This document shows, piece by piece, positions 39,674-48,200 of a stretch of DNA of 64,000 nucleotides; position 1 is the first letter of the stretch; the number at the start of each line of letters is the position of its first letter. The translations under genes and the position numbers were made by a program. Below the pieces are notes generated by a model. The model was not told the DNA's origin. It worked only from the letters and a program-made list of their open reading frames with translations, and ran no database searches. Source of the stretch: Streptomyces sp. NBC_01485 (lineage in GTDB: Bacteria; Actinomycetota; Actinomycetes; Streptomycetales; Streptomycetaceae); contig NZ_CP109435.1 of NCBI RefSeq assembly GCF_036227125.1, forward strand, positions 806,001-870,000, read 5' to 3'.

Positions 39674-42460
39674 ATGGCACCGCCCCTCAGCAGACGGACC
39701 CTTCTCCAGAGCGCGATACTCGCGGCGGCAGTCCCCCCACTCCCCCTCACGGCGGCCACCCAAGCCGCGGCGGCCGTCCTCCCGCCGCCGGCCGCCTGGT
39801 CCCTCCAGCCCTTCCCCCTCCAGGACGTCTCGCTCGGCCCCGGCGTCTTCGCCGCCAAGCGCCGCCTGATGCTCGACCACGCCCGTGGCTACGACGTGAA
39901 CCGCCTGCTCCAGGTCTTCCGCGCCAACGCCGGCCGCTCCACGCTCGGCGCGGTCGCCCCCGGCGGCTGGGAGGGCCTGGACGGGGAGGCAGGCGGCAAC
40001 CTGCGCGGCCACTACACCGGGCACTTCCTCACGATGCTGTCCCAGGCGTACGCGAGCACCGGCGAGCAGGTGTTCGCGGACAGGATCCGCACGGCGGTCG
40101 GCGCGCTGACGGAGGTGCGCGAGGCGTTGCGCCGCGAGCCGACCGTGCTCAGCGTCCCCGGCCGGTTCGGTACGGCGGCGGAGAACGTGCGCGGCTCCTA
40201 CCAGTACGTCGACGTGCCGTCCGGCGTCCTGGGCGGCGCCGCGGAGGTCACCCTCGCCGCCTGGGTGAAGCCCACCCATGACGCCGGCTGGACCCGGATC
40301 TTCGACTTCGGCAACGACACGACCCGGTATCTGTACCTGGCCGCGCGCAACGCGAGCGGTGTGCCCCGGTTCGCCGTCACCACCGGCGGGGCGGGCGGCG
40401 AGCAGGGGCTCGACGGCACCGCCGCGCTGCCCCTGAACCAGTGGAGCCACCTCGCGGTGACCATCGCCGCGGGCACCGGGACCCTGTACGTCGACGGCAC
40501 GGCCGTGGCCCGCAACACCGCCATGTCGCTCACCCCGGCCGCCCTCGGCACCCTCACCGGCAACTGGCTCGGCCGGTCCCACTACGCCTCCGACCCGGTC
40601 TTCGCGGGCGCCTTCGGCGGCTTCGACGTGTGGTCGCGGGCGCTGACCGCCGCCGAGGTCACGGAGTTGCAGAGCCGCCGGACGCCCGGCGACCTGGCCT
40701 CCTACGCCTTCGACGAGACCTCGGGCGGCACGTTCGCGGACGCCTCGGGGCGCGGCCTGACCGCCACCCTGCGCCGCACCTGGGGCGGGCCCAGCCACCC
40801 CGGGTTCCTCGCGGCCTACCCGGAGACCCAGTTCATCCAACTGGAGTCGATGACCGGCCCCGACTACACCAAGGTGTGGGCGCCCTACTACACCGCCCAC
40901 AAGATCCTCCGCGGTCTGCTGGACGCGTACCTCGCCACCGACGACGAGCGCGCGCTCGACCTGGCGTCCGGGATGTGCGACTGGATGTACTCCCGGCTGT
41001 CGAAGCTGCCCGAGGCCACGCTCCAGCGCATGTGGGGCATCTTCTCCAGCGGCGAGTTCGGCGGCATCGTCGAGGCGGTCTGCGATCTGCACGCGCTGTC
41101 CGGAAAGCCCGAACACCTCGCGCTGGCCCGGCTGTTCGACCTCGACAAGCTCATCGACGCGTGCGCGGCGAACACCGACACGCTCGACGGGCTGCATGCC
41201 AACCAGCACATCCCGATCTTCACCGGACTCGTGCGGCTGTACGACGCGACGGGCGAGACGCGCTACCTCACCGCCGCGAAGAACTTCTGGGGCATGGTCG
41301 TACCGCACCGCATGTACGGCATCGGCGGCACCAGCCAGGGCGAGTTCTGGAAGGCGCGGGACGTCATCGCGGGGACGATCGACGGCGCCACCGCCGAGAC
41401 GTGCTGCGCGTACAACCTGCTGAAGCTGAGCCGGACCCTGTTCTTCCACGACCAGGACCCGGCGTACATGGACTACTACGAGCGGGCCCTGTACAACCAG
41501 GTCCTCGGCTCCCGGCAGGACACCCCCGACGCGGAGAAACCGCTGGTCACGTACTTCATCGGGCTCACGCCCGGCACGGTGCGCGACTACACGCCCAAGC
41601 AGGGCACGACCTGCTGCGAGGGCACCGGCATGGAGAGCGCCACCAAGTACCAGGACTCGGTGTACTTCAAGGCCGCCGACGGCAGCGCGCTGTACGTCAA
41701 CCTGTACAGCCCGGCCACGCTCACCTGGGCCGAGAAGGGCGTCACGGTCGCGCAGAGCACCGACTTCCCGCGCGAGCAGGGCAGCACGCTGACGGTCCGG
41801 GGACGGACCTCGACGTTCGCGTTGCGGCTGCGGGTGCCGGCCTGGGCGACGGCCGGGTTCCGGGTGACGGTCAACGGGCGGGGCGTCAACGGGACGCCGG
41901 CGCCCGGCAGTTACTTCTCGGTGTCCCGGACCTGGCGGGACGGGGACGTCGTCCGGGTGGCGATGCCGTTCCGGCTGCGGGTGGAGAAGGCGTTCGACGA
42001 CCCGTCCCTGCAAACGCTGTTCCACGGTCCGGTCAACCTGGTCGCCCGCAACTCCGCCACCACGTGTCTGGAGTTCGGCCTCTACCGCAACGCGGCCCTC
42101 TCCGGCGACCTGCTGCCCTCCTTCACGCCGGTGAGCGGGAAGCCGCTGCACTTCACGCTCGACGGCACCGGGTTCGCCCCCTTCCACGAGGGCACCGAGG
42201 ACCCGACGCACGCCTATGTGCGCAGGGCCGAACCCCGGGTGGTGTTCGGGAACAGCGACTCGGGCGTGGCCAACCCGGCGAAGGCGGACCGCACGACCCT
42301 GCTCGACGAGGTGTGGGCGGGGGCGCCGTTCGCGTCCAAGGCCGCACTGGTCACGCGCGTACGGAGCGTGGTGGACGCGTGGGTGAGCGCCGGGCTGCTC
42401 GCACGGGCCGACGGGGAGAGGGTGGTGAGTACGGCACGCGGGGCGACCTTCGTGCCGTAG
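39674..42460 (+). CDS. Secreted GH127 beta-L-arabinofuranosidase-like enzyme with inserted LamG domain
   Basis: A 928-residue exported glycoside hydrolase. The N terminus has a twin-arginine signal (SRRTLLQSAILAAAVPPLPL, then AAATQAAAA), so it is folded before export. A LamG/concanavalin-like domain occupies about residues 173-370 (YVDVPSGVLGGAAEVTLAAW, NQWSHLAVTIAAGTGTLYVD), splitting the GH127 barrel: it begins with SLQPFPLQDVSLGPGVFAAK and resumes at PETQFIQLESMTGPDYTKVW. The zinc and catalytic region of the family is visible as AETCCAYNLLKL (about 574) and TTCCEGTGMES (about 644), with the Glu and Cys residues in place. GGAGG precedes the ATG. Likely role: release of L-arabinofuranose from plant glycans or glycoproteins. 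Confidence 0.9.
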   Translation: MAPPLSRRTLLQSAILAAAVPPLPLTAATQAAAAVLPPPAAWSLQPFPLQDVSLGPGVFAAKRRLMLDHARGYDVNRLLQVFRANAGRSTLGAVAPGGWEGLDGEAGGNLRGHYTGHFLTMLSQAYASTGEQVFADRIRTAVGALTEVREALRREPTVLSVPGRFGTAAENVRGSYQYVDVPSGVLGGAAEVTLAAWVKPTHDAGWTRIFDFGNDTTRYLYLAARNASGVPRFAVTTGGAGGEQGLDGTAALPLNQWSHLAVTIAAGTGTLYVDGTAVARNTAMSLTPAALGTLTGNWLGRSHYASDPVFAGAFGGFDVWSRALTAAEVTELQSRRTPGDLASYAFDETSGGTFADASGRGLTATLRRTWGGPSHPGFLAAYPETQFIQLESMTGPDYTKVWAPYYTAHKILRGLLDAYLATDDERALDLASGMCDWMYSRLSKLPEATLQRMWGIFSSGEFGGIVEAVCDLHALSGKPEHLALARLFDLDKLIDACAANTDTLDGLHANQHIPIFTGLVRLYDATGETRYLTAAKNFWGMVVPHRMYGIGGTSQGEFWKARDVIAGTIDGATAETCCAYNLLKLSRTLFFHDQDPAYMDYYERALYNQVLGSRQDTPDAEKPLVTYFIGLTPGTVRDYTPKQGTTCCEGTGMESATKYQDSVYFKAADGSALYVNLYSPATLTWAEKGVTVAQSTDFPREQGSTLTVRGRTSTFALRLRVPAWATAGFRVTVNGRGVNGTPAPGSYFSVSRTWRDGDVVRVAMPFRLRVEKAFDDPSLQTLFHGPVNLVARNSATTCLEFGLYRNAALSGDLLPSFTPVSGKPLHFTLDGTGFAPFHEGTEDPTHAYVRRAEPRVVFGNSDSGVANPAKADRTTLLDEVWAGAPFASKAALVTRVRSVVDAWVSAGLLARADGERVVSTARGATFVP

Positions 42461-42476
42461 ACCCGGCGGACCTGCG

Positions 42477-42512
42477 GACCTGCGGGCCTACGGACCTGTA
42501 GGCCTGCGGGTC
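42477..42512. terminator. Terminator between convergent genes
   Basis: A 15-base stem (GACCTGCGGGCCTAC at 42477-42491 with 42498-42512) with only two G-U wobbles and a 6-base loop. It sits immediately before the minus-strand stop at 42514 and after the GH127 stop. The arms are part of a run of near-repeats of GGACCTGC. Confidence 0.8.
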
Positions 42513-42513
42513 G

Positions 42514-43296
42514 CTACGACCGGCGGCGGGGCTTGCCGCCGCCGGTTCCGCGCCGGCCGGCGCCGCCGCTCTTCGCGCCGCCGCCGGCCCGGCCGCCGGC
42601 GCTGTTGCGGGGCGCGCCGCCCGGCTGCGCCTTACGCGGCTGCCGCTCCTTCGCTTCCTTCGTCTCCTTCGCCGGGGCCTGCTGGGCGCGGCCCCGGGTG
42701 CTGTTGACGGTGCGGCCGCGGACGATGCCGATCAGGTCCTCGACCAGGTCGGTGGTCGCCTCCTCGGGCCAGGAGAGGGCGATGTCCGACCGGGGGGCGT
42801 CGACGACCGTGCGGTAGGTGAGGTCGCGGCGGTGGTGGAGGCGGGCCAGCGACTGGGGCACGACCAGGACGCCGATGTTCGACGCGACCAGCTCGATCGC
42901 GTCCTCGGTGGTCGCCGGGCGCTCGAAGGCGGCCTCGCCGGGCGGCTGCTCCCAGCCGATGACGTCGTCGAGGGGGTGCAGGACCACCTCGTCGGCGAGG
43001 TCGTCCAAGGTGATCTCCTCGGCCGCCGTGATCAGGTGATCCTTGGGGACCACGACGACGGTCGCCTCGGTGTAGAGGGGGATCGCGCTGAACACCGTAC
43101 GGTCGACGGGGAGGCGTACGAAGGCGGCGTCGGCGGTGCGGTCGCGCAAGACGTCGGAGGCTTCGGCGGGGGTCACCTGGAGGAGGGTGAGGGGCGTGTC
43201 GGGCAGGCGCTCCCGCCAGATCCGCACCCACTTGGCGGGCGTCACTCCGGGGACGTACGCGAGCCGGAACGAGGGGGAATCCGCCGAGTCGGTCAT
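42514..43296 (-). CDS. LysR-type substrate-binding domain protein without DNA-binding domain
   Basis: A 260-residue protein that is the effector-binding half of a LysR regulator (FRLAYVPGVTPAKWVRIWRE, then TADAAFVRLPVDRTVFSAIP, LYTEATVVVVPKDH, ASNIGVLVVPQSLARLHHRR). The usual N-terminal winged helix is absent: the frame starts right before the sensor domain. After residue 195 comes a basic, low-complexity tail (TKEAKERQPRKAQPGGAPRN, ending GGKPRRRS). It may bind a small molecule and act through another protein, and the tail could bind nucleic acid. Similar HTH-less proteins are conserved in Streptomyces next to DUF5997 genes, as here. Head-to-head with the DUF5997 gene, 58 bases apart. Confidence 0.82.
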   Translation of the reverse strand: MTDSADSPSFRLAYVPGVTPAKWVRIWRERLPDTPLTLLQVTPAEASDVLRDRTADAAFVRLPVDRTVFSAIPLYTEATVVVVPKDHLITAAEEITLDDLADEVVLHPLDDVIGWEQPPGEAAFERPATTEDAIELVASNIGVLVVPQSLARLHHRRDLTYRTVVDAPRSDIALSWPEEATTDLVEDLIGIVRGRTVNSTRGRAQQAPAKETKEAKERQPRKAQPGGAPRNSAGGRAGGGAKSGGAGRRGTGGGKPRRRS

Positions 43297-43354
43297 CCCG
43301 CCAGGTTACCGGCTGTGGTCGGAGGTCTCGTCGGCGGCCGATACCCTGGACCGT

Positions 43355-43741
43355 ATGAAGTCGCAAGCGAGCACCCAGACGATGAAGGCCGCCACCGCGG
43401 CGAAGAAGCTGGGTGTGTACCTCCCCGCCACGCCCGCCGAGTTCCAGGAGGGCGCCGTCTCGCGCGCCGAGCTGAGCGAGCTCCAGGCGAACCCGCCCGT
43501 ATGGCTGCGGACGCTGCGCGAGACCGGTCCGCACCCGCGTCCGGTGGTCGCGGCCAAGCTGGGCGTCTCCATCGCGGGCCTGGCCCGCGGCGGGGTGAGC
43601 GAGGCGCTCACCACCGAGCAGATCGAGGCGATCAAGGACGCGAAGCCGGAGTGGCTGGAGAAGGAGCGCGCCGTCCAGGCCGAGGTCCGCAAGGAGACGG
43701 TCCGCATCAAGAAGCGTGACGCGGAGCGCACCGAGTCCTGA
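43355..43741 (+). CDS. DUF5997 family protein
   Basis: A 128-residue conserved actinobacterial protein of unknown function: TMKAATAAKKLGVYLPATPA, EFQEGAVSRAELSELQANPP, then RTLRETGPHPRPVVAAKLGV, followed by a Lys/Glu-rich C-terminal helix. Small, basic, soluble, without signal peptide. The region VVAAKLGVSIAGLARGGVSE looks like a helix-turn-helix-type segment, and the family may bind nucleic acid. I chose the ATG at 43355. It is divergent from the LysR-like gene, and the two are often neighbours. Confidence 0.85.
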   Translation: MKSQASTQTMKAATAAKKLGVYLPATPAEFQEGAVSRAELSELQANPPVWLRTLRETGPHPRPVVAAKLGVSIAGLARGGVSEALTTEQIEAIKDAKPEWLEKERAVQAEVRKETVRIKKRDAERTES

Positions 43742-43845
43742 CGCTCGGTGGCGGTGTCCGGTGCGGGTCGCCCTGAGGCCGTCGTTCTGACTACGATCTG
43801 GGCAGGTTCACCGACGTGGGTGTTTCGAGGTTGCTGGGGGTTGGG

Positions 43846-44235
43846 ATGGTTGCTGGTCGTGTGGTGCGCTTCGACAGTCAGCGCGGTTACGGGTTCATCG
43901 CGCCCGATGACGGCGGGGAGGATGTCTTCCTGCACGTCAACGACATGCTGATGCCCGAGTCGCAGGTACGCAGGGGCATCGTGGTGGAGTTCGAGATCGA
44001 GGACGGCGAGCGCGGCCCGAAGGCGTCCGGGGTGCGGCTCGCGCGCGGGGAGGACGGCAAGCCTCTCGCCGCCGACGACGACGTCCTGTGCGATGTGCTC
44101 AGCACGGAGGAGTTCGTCCGGGACGTCACCGAGGCGCTGCTGACGGCGGCGCCCTCTCTCACCGGCGAGCAGATCGTCCAGGTGCGGGCCGGGCTGTCGC
44201 AGTTCGCGAAGAACCACGGCTGGGTCGAGGGCTGA
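43846..44235 (+). CDS. Cold-shock-domain protein with C-terminal extension
   Basis: A 129-residue protein. Residues 1-65 form a cold-shock domain: VAGRVVRFDSQRGYGFIAPD and DVFLHVNDM, corresponding to the RNP1 and RNP2 nucleic-acid-binding motifs. The remaining 60 residues are a helical extension (VLSTEEFVRDVTEALLTAAP, IVQVRAGLSQFAKNHGWVEG) that single-domain CspA proteins lack. GGGGGTTGGG precedes the ATG. It probably binds single-stranded RNA or DNA; the extension may mediate protein contacts. It ends at a long two-part hairpin. Confidence 0.88.
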   Translation: MVAGRVVRFDSQRGYGFIAPDDGGEDVFLHVNDMLMPESQVRRGIVVEFEIEDGERGPKASGVRLARGEDGKPLAADDDVLCDVLSTEEFVRDVTEALLTAAPSLTGEQIVQVRAGLSQFAKNHGWVEG

Positions 44236-44250
44236 CCCGACCGAGACGTC

Positions 44251-44308
44251 GCCTCCTCGACATCCGCCTTCACCCCTGACAGGGCGTGAAGGCGCAGGTC
44301 GAGGAGGC
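44251..44308 (+). terminator. Long two-tier hairpin after the cold-shock gene
   Basis: An 11-base outer stem (GCCTCCTCGAC at 44251-44261 with 44298-44308) and a 9-base inner stem (CGCCTTCAC at 44265-44273 with 44286-44294) are separated by a symmetric 3x3 internal loop. It starts 16 bases after the stop codon. Most likely a terminator; the size would also suit a small structured RNA. Confidence 0.7.
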
Positions 44309-44391
44309 CGCCCGCCGTCTCCCGGACCCCGTTGTCAGTGGCCTGTTCTACAGTTCCCGTCACTTGATCATTGCGGGTGCGGGAGGCAGTC

Positions 44392-45246
44392 ATGGGGTGG
44401 GTGTCGGCCGGCGACTACGAAGTCGCTCTGGATGACGGCAAGGTGGTGTGCCGCAACGCGGCCGGGCGGCGGTTGAAGTCCGTACCGCCCAAGATCGCCG
44501 ACGATCCGGCGGTCGTGGGCCTGCGTCAGCTCACCGAGTGGCTGGAGCGGCACGAGCGCCGGTGCCTGGCCGACGTGGAGCGCTGGATGGTGCGCTCGCT
44601 GCCGGTGCCGCTCACCGTCGTCGCGCGGGTGTGGCCCGACCCCGCCTGGCAGGCCGCCCTCCGTGACCTCGTCGTCACCGGGGCCGACGGCGAGGTGGCC
44701 GGGTTCCTGCGGGACGCCGACCCCGAGCGCGGCCTCGGCCTGGTCGACCTCGACGGCGACACCGTCCGCATCGCCCCCGAACTCGTCCGCCTCCCGCACC
44801 CGGTCCTCCTCGAAGACCTGGAGGAGCTGCGGGAGTTCGCCGTCGAACTCGGCGTCGCGCAGCGCGCCCAGCAGCTCTTCCGCGAGGTGTGGCAGCGGCC
44901 CGTCTCCCTCGACGCGGAGGGCACCGCCGTGGAGGAGTACGCCGGCGGAGCGTTCAAGGAGCAGCGGTTCCTGCACGGCCGCGTCACGCAGCTCGGCTAC
45001 CGCGTCCGCGGCGGCCACGCCGTCGCCTCCGTCCTGGAGGACGGCCGCACGGTCGAGGCCCGGGTGTGGGTCGGCGACTACGAGGGCTACGAGCAGGTGG
45101 AGACCGGCCCCCTGGTGTTCACCGACCCCGCCGGCCGGGCGCTGAAGCTCGGCCAGGTCGGGCCGGTGGCCTGGTCGGAGGGCATGCGCATGGCGGCCGC
45201 GCTGTATGCCGGGCGCGACATCGAGGACGAGGAGCGGGCGGCATGA
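44392..45246 (+). CDS. DUF4132 (MolR-like) domain protein
   Basis: A 284-residue protein containing the DUF4132 domain of E. coli YehI/MolR: RLPHPVLLEDLEELREFAVE, then GVAQRAQQLFREVWQRP and the domain end VTQLGYRVRGGHAVASVLED. No membrane segment. GGGAGG stands before the ATG at 44392. It is the first gene of a five-gene unit with two stop/start overlaps just downstream, and it shares the DUF4132 theme with the giant protein that follows. In E. coli the same group of families (yehI, L, M, P, Q) forms one locus of unknown function. A role as target-recognition or effector subunit is inferred. Confidence 0.78.
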   Translation: MGWVSAGDYEVALDDGKVVCRNAAGRRLKSVPPKIADDPAVVGLRQLTEWLERHERRCLADVERWMVRSLPVPLTVVARVWPDPAWQAALRDLVVTGADGEVAGFLRDADPERGLGLVDLDGDTVRIAPELVRLPHPVLLEDLEELREFAVELGVAQRAQQLFREVWQRPVSLDAEGTAVEEYAGGAFKEQRFLHGRVTQLGYRVRGGHAVASVLEDGRTVEARVWVGDYEGYEQVETGPLVFTDPAGRALKLGQVGPVAWSEGMRMAAALYAGRDIEDEERAA

Positions 45247-48200
45247 CGACCTACGACGAGACCACCGCGGCCGCCCTCCTCGACGCGGGCGCCGTCCTGC
45301 CCCCGGGCAGCACGAACCGCGAGGACGCCGACACGCTCACCGTCCGCACGTACACCCATCCCGCGCTGGACGACCGGCGGATCGTGCGGCTGGTGCCGGG
45401 CACCCTGGGCGAGGCGGAGGATCTCGCGCTGGACTTCCTCGGACTGGCCCGGGACGCGCAGGTCCCCGAGGTGGGTCAGGTGCGCCGGGAGACGCTCGGC
45501 TTCCCCGCCTGGGCGCTGGTCCACGACCCGGCCAACGGCCATCACGCGCTGGCGCTGGTCAAGGACGTCGAACGGCTCGCGCGGCAGGCCAAGTCCCGCC
45601 CCGGCGCCGCCAAGGACGGCTTCGAGGAGCTCGGCACCCGGCTCGGCCGGGCCGTCCCGCACTTCCTGCCGACCTTCTACGAGCAGGCCGCCCGCGTCTT
45701 CCTCGAGCACGAGAACACGACGTACGCCTCCGCGTTCTTCGGCAAGGCCCGCGAGGCCGAGCGGGTGCACGCGCTGGCGGTGGACGAGGAGCGGCAGCGG
45801 GCCGTGTTCCTGGAGTTCGCCTTCGCCGGGGCGCTGACGGTCAAGGCGCTCAAGGAGCACGTCAAGGATCTCGCGACACGCCTGGACCCGGCCGCGGCCT
45901 GGGCGCATTTCCGGCAGCTGACCGTGGAGCGCTGCGCGGCCGGGATGCCGCCGTACGCGTCGCTGCCGCAGGACGCGCGCGGGCTGATCAGGGCGGCGGG
46001 GCTGGACCGGGGCACCGAGGAGTGCGCCCTGGTCGCCGATCTGCTCGCCTCGCCCGCCGCGGTCCGGGCGCCCGCGTCCTTCTGGAACTTCTACCGGCCG
46101 ACGCTCGCCGTCCTGGCGGAGCAGCGTCCGGAGGTGCGGGGGCGGCTGCTGGAGATCATGCCGGCCGGTCTGGAGCGTTCCGTCGAGGACGACGAGTTCT
46201 GGCTCGCGCTGCTCACGGAGTGCGGGGCGGATCTCCTCCTCACCGGCGAGGCGGCGGGTGGGTCGACAGGTGGGGCGACGGGTGAGCCGGGGGCCGAGGT
46301 GGACCCGGCGGACTGGCTCGGCCGGTGGGCCCTGCACCGCAAGCACGGCGGCAACGTCAGCGACCGTTCCCCGGCCACCCTCGCCCTCGTCGAGCGGATG
46401 GCGCCCCGGCTGCGCGAGCGGGGCCGCCGCGTCGACCTGTGCACGGGCCGCTGGCACACCGGCGCCGACCTCGACCTGCTCGACCTGTGCGTGGCGCAGG
46501 ACGTGCCGCTGGAGCTGCCCGGCCCCGACCAGGTCGTGTACCTCTCCCTCGACCGCTGGCTGCGCGAACCCCGGCCCGGCCGCCGCGATCTGACGGCGAC
46601 CGCGGCGGACCCGTGCCTGCGCCGCCTGTTGTACGCCGGCATCGGCAGCGTCAGCGGCTTCCGTCCGGAGGCCGAGGTGCTGGAGGGCCTGGCCGCCCAC
46701 CCCGTCCTCGGTGACGTGCTGCGGGAGTGGCTGGACGACGCGGCCGGGGAACTGACCTCGGCGGTCGGCCTGCCCGCCGCGCGGGCCGCGCTGGAGCGGC
46801 TGCGTCCGTTCCGCACGGTGGCCGCCCGGGTGAGCCCGGCGGCCGTCGCGAAGGTCGCCGCGCACGCGATCGCGCCCCTGCTCGGGCACACGCTGCGCGC
46901 CGGAATCCTGGACGAGCTGGGCTGGCCCGCGCTCGACGAGGCGCTGCGCCGGCTCGACGCCGAGACGAAACGCGACAGCGACCGGGACGACACGCTGGCC
47001 GTCAGCGAGGCCTGGCCGGCGCTGATCCTCGCCCGCGCGCACAAGGTGTTCGTCGTCGGACCCGACGAGATCCTGCTGGAGCACGACCTGCGGCTGCCCG
47101 TCACGCTGGACCGCTGGCAGCGCCCGCGCTACCGCTACACGGACGGCGAACTGCTCGTCATGTGGCGGCAGGAGGGCAAGCAGTTCGGCTACTGGTCCGC
47201 CCGCCCGGCCGACGTGTTCCCCCTGGGCGGCGAGCAGATCCCCCACTGGTACGGCGGCAACGACGCGGGCGAGCCGTCGATCCCGCTGCCCGGAGGCGGT
47301 CGCGCCACCGGGGGCCGCACGCTGCACGCCGGTGACACCGTCGTGCCGCCGAGCCGTCGCGTCATCGGCGACGGCACGTCCTACTGGCGTCAGGGCAGGC
47401 AGGGCGTGCAGCAGGTGTGGCTGGAGTACGACCCGGCCACCGGCACGCACGGGCGGGCCTCACTGCCCGCGTTCCTGCGCTCCGGCATCCGCGAGGACAC
47501 CACCCTGCTCCAGCAGCAGTGCGAGGTGCTGCCGCTCCAACCGGGCCTGGAACAGAGCCCGTTCGGCACGGACGGCACGGTCCTGGGCCGCTGGGTGCGC
47601 ACGGAGGGCGAGGGCGCCGAGACCCGTACGGTCGCCGGAACGCCGGACGGCCGGACCGTCGCCCTCCCCTGGGCCGACGGCCGGTCGCCGGGCGTCCTGC
47701 TCGGCGCGCTGCGGCTGCCCGGCGGGGCCGAGCCCGTCGCCGTCGGCCTGCACCGGCAGATCGCCCTGTACGCGGGCGGCGACCCGTCCGCCGCCGGGGA
47801 GCTGGGCCGGGTGACGCCGATGGAGCGCGGCGGCGAGTTCGCCGCCGGCACCCGGTTCGTCCCGCCGGTGGACTTCTGGCACGCTCTTCGCCCGCGCGAC
47901 GAGCGTGCGTCGGCCGTGCTGCGCGCGCTGACCGACGAGCAGGCGGCCGAGGTGCTGCGGGCCGCGGCGCAGGCGCTGGCGGAACGGCAGGCGAAGCTGG
48001 CTGCGGCCGGTGCCGTCCAGGAGACCACCCGCCCGAAGCGCTCCACGGGTGCGAAGCGGTCCATCTCCCCTGCGGCGACGGCAGCCGGAGGCACCGGTGG
48101 AGCCACCGCCCCGGACCAGCCCGCCGTGCCGACCGCGGACGAGGTGCTCCAGGACGTCGTGTCCCGCTGTCTGCCCGCACTCGGCGACCCGCGGCTGCGG

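Noticed and set aside
38879-42211. Minus-strand frame of over 1100 codons opposite the GH127 gene
   Set aside because: Composition is typical antisense shadow (Gly/Arg/Val/Glu), and the opposite frame has a clear signal peptide and domains.
42461-42513. Run of GGACCTGC-like units as a tandem repeat array
   Set aside because: Only a few imperfect copies; better explained as the arms of the terminator hairpin.
45087-47450. Long minus-strand frame opposite the giant protein gene
   Set aside because: Arg/Gly/His/Gln-rich text with no start signal; a codon shadow of the plus-strand gene in high-GC DNA.
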